The notes under the pieces: generated by a model | Database searches by the model: none | Told to the model about the DNA's origin: nothing | Seen by the model: only the letters and a program-made list of their open reading frames with translations | Source of the DNA: Niastella soli | Lineage (GTDB): Bacteria > Bacteroidota > Bacteroidia > Chitinophagales > Chitinophagaceae | Length of the DNA stretch: 64,000 nucleotides | Assembly: GCF_017742245.1 (NCBI RefSeq) | Contig: NZ_JAGHKO010000001.1 | Span: 1,765,061-1,829,060 of the forward strand | Direction: 5' to 3' | In this document: one piece after another, positions 62,743 to 64,000 of the stretch | Layout of the letters: the number at the start of each line of letters is the position of its first letter | Numbering within the stretch: position 1 is the first letter of the stretch | Translations under genes and position numbers: made by a program

Positions 62743-62776
62743 ACCTCCTGTCCCGAAGTATCGGGATGGGAGTGTC
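62743..62776. repeat. Palindromic TCCCGA-AGTA-TCGGGA element
   Basis: A short hairpin with flanking CTCCTG/TGGGAG pairing lies between the second 2H-like gene and the radical SAM gene. It is probably a dispersed palindromic repeat or weak terminator. Confidence 0.45.
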
Positions 62777-62848
62777 GTGCGGGATTGCAGTAATATAGAA
62801 ACCTTATTCATGAAGACGAATGGTTGGTGATAAATAAAGAGGTACAAT

Positions 62849-63958
62849 ATGAAAGAGATCAAGCGGGACAGTTACCGGGTTACCCCAAAGAAAATGGAAG
62901 AGACTGAAAATTATAAAAGAGGCCGGGGTGCCCAGATCAATACAAAGAACCGGTTTTTAAAAAACCAGCATGTTCAGGAACATGTGGAAGGCATTGACGA
63001 CTGGAGCGAAAAGCAGGAATCCACCCAATACCTGGAGCAGGAAGCAAAAAGCCTGGTTAATAAAGTGACCAGTCCCGATGTGGGCATGTCGTACAGCATG
63101 AACCCCTACATGGGGTGTGAGCATGGTTGTATTTATTGTTATGCCCGGAATGCACACGAGTACTGGGGTTATAGTGCAGGGCTTGATTTTGAAAGGAAGA
63201 TAATTGTTAAAACAAATGCTCCACAACTACTTCGTAAGTTTTTAATGGACCCCAAGTGGGAATGTGAACCCATTAGCTTAAGTGGCAATACCGATTGTTA
63301 TCAGCCGGCCGAACAAAAATACCGGTTAACCAGGTCATTACTGGAGGTATGTAATTCCTTTAACCAGCCGGTAGGCATCATCAGCAAGAACGGCGGCATG
63401 GTACGCGATAAAGATCTTTTGAAAGAAATGGCCAGTAAAAAACTGGTATCTGTGATGGTTACCATCACCTCGCTCAATGAAGACCTGCGGCGGGTAATGG
63501 AACCACGCACCACTACTTCTATGCAGCGGTTGCGGCTGATACAGGAATTAAGTCAGGAAGGCATTCCGGTAGGCGTAATGATGGGCCCCATGATACCGGG
63601 GTTGAATGATCACGAGATGCAGCGTATAATGCTTGCAGCGAAAGAGCATGGGGCCACTTCTACCGCTTATACATTTGTAAGGTTGAATGGATCGGTTAAA
63701 TTATTGTTTCACGACTGGCTGTATAAAAACTTTCCTGACCGGGCTGATAAAGTATGGCATATGTTAGAACAGAGTCATGGCGGTCAGGTAAACGATACCC
63801 GGTTTGGTGTTCGGATGCGTGGGGAAGGCGATATTGCTGAGATGATAGCCCAGCAATATCGCAAATACGGTAAACTGTATGGCATGAACGCTGAAGAACG
63901 TGTTGTGGATACGACCAACTTCAGGCGACCGGGTGCCCAGGGAAGGTTATTTGATTGA
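62849..63958 (+). CDS. PA0069-family radical SAM protein (spore photoproduct lyase-like)
   Basis: 369 residues. The cluster motif CEHGCIYCYARN (Cys-x3-Cys-x2-Cys) is intact, in the order seen in PA0069/Rv2578c proteins. NPYMGCEHGC precedes, and SLSGNTDCYQPAEQKYRLTRSLLEV and RVMEPRTTTSMQRL follow. It generates a 5'-deoxyadenosyl radical. Family similarity to spore photoproduct lyase suggests DNA repair, but no substrate is proven. It follows the 2H-like pair by ~155 bp on the same strand. The C-terminus (GRLFD) is complete. Confidence 0.88.
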   Translation: MKEIKRDSYRVTPKKMEETENYKRGRGAQINTKNRFLKNQHVQEHVEGIDDWSEKQESTQYLEQEAKSLVNKVTSPDVGMSYSMNPYMGCEHGCIYCYARNAHEYWGYSAGLDFERKIIVKTNAPQLLRKFLMDPKWECEPISLSGNTDCYQPAEQKYRLTRSLLEVCNSFNQPVGIISKNGGMVRDKDLLKEMASKKLVSVMVTITSLNEDLRRVMEPRTTTSMQRLRLIQELSQEGIPVGVMMGPMIPGLNDHEMQRIMLAAKEHGATSTAYTFVRLNGSVKLLFHDWLYKNFPDRADKVWHMLEQSHGGQVNDTRFGVRMRGEGDIAEMIAQQYRKYGKLYGMNAEERVVDTTNFRRPGAQGRLFD

Positions 63959-64000
63959 TAAATTAAAAGAGCTCCCGCCTTCTTTATTGATCATGATCTT

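Overview
The window comes from a Bacteroidota chromosome, most likely the Chitinophagaceae (Niastella/Chitinophaga-like). The evidence is a set of SusC/TonB-style outer-membrane proteins with carboxypeptidase-like N-domains, the long form of IspG, Bat aerotolerance proteins, an FucP-type L-fucose operon, IcmF, TAnnTTTG-type promoters and no Shine-Dalgarno bias. This is inferred from gene content only. No rRNA, tRNA, CRISPR array, transposase or prophage was seen.

Layout. 1-5 kb: end of kbl, ridA, an eroded 3-hydroxyacyl-CoA dehydrogenase-like gene, tsaB, and an ArsR regulator beside a persulfide-dioxygenase-like MBL-rhodanese protein. 5-15.5 kb, mostly minus strand: response regulator, LpxL-type acyltransferase, a sugar-kinase/RapZ-C fusion, a YncE/phosphoesterase, a MurU-like nucleotidyltransferase, nadB, a lipoprotein and an aldose epimerase divergent from galK. 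16-26 kb: GyrI-like, DinB and WYL proteins, ispG flanked by heptanucleotide arrays, a BatB/BatC pair, a class D beta-lactamase-like lipoprotein and trehalase.

26-34 kb is a tight minus-strand operon with two lipoprotein vanadium-haloperoxidase-type enzymes, two outer-membrane barrels and a TonB receptor, with an 11-bp repeat array far upstream. 34.9-40 kb is a non-phosphorylating L-fucose pathway that lacks the dehydratase. Divergent from it is icmF (40-43.5 kb). 43.9-48.7 kb holds a TolC/MacA/MacB export system. 48.7-57.2 kb holds a Nei-type glycosylase, RhlE-like helicase, DUF763 protein, a candidate structured RNA on the minus strand, a large TonB-receptor-like protein and an amidase.

57.2-64 kb holds an ECF sigma factor with a small membrane protein, a DUF72 protein and a DNA-damage-like cassette: umuC and a umuD homologue without its Ser-Lys dyad, divergent from two 2H-phosphoesterase-like paralogues and an SPL-like radical SAM gene.

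Intergenic DNA is rich in short tandem repeats, several with a 7-bp period (CGGCARA, GGCAATG, GTGAAAC, GAAGTAA), and in dispersed palindromic repeats. Some of these run into gene ends and supply stop codons or C-terminal tails. The strongest candidates for undescribed biology are the umuDC/2H/SAM cassette, the haloperoxidase operon, the heptamer repeat families and the unclassified RNA near 53.2 kb.
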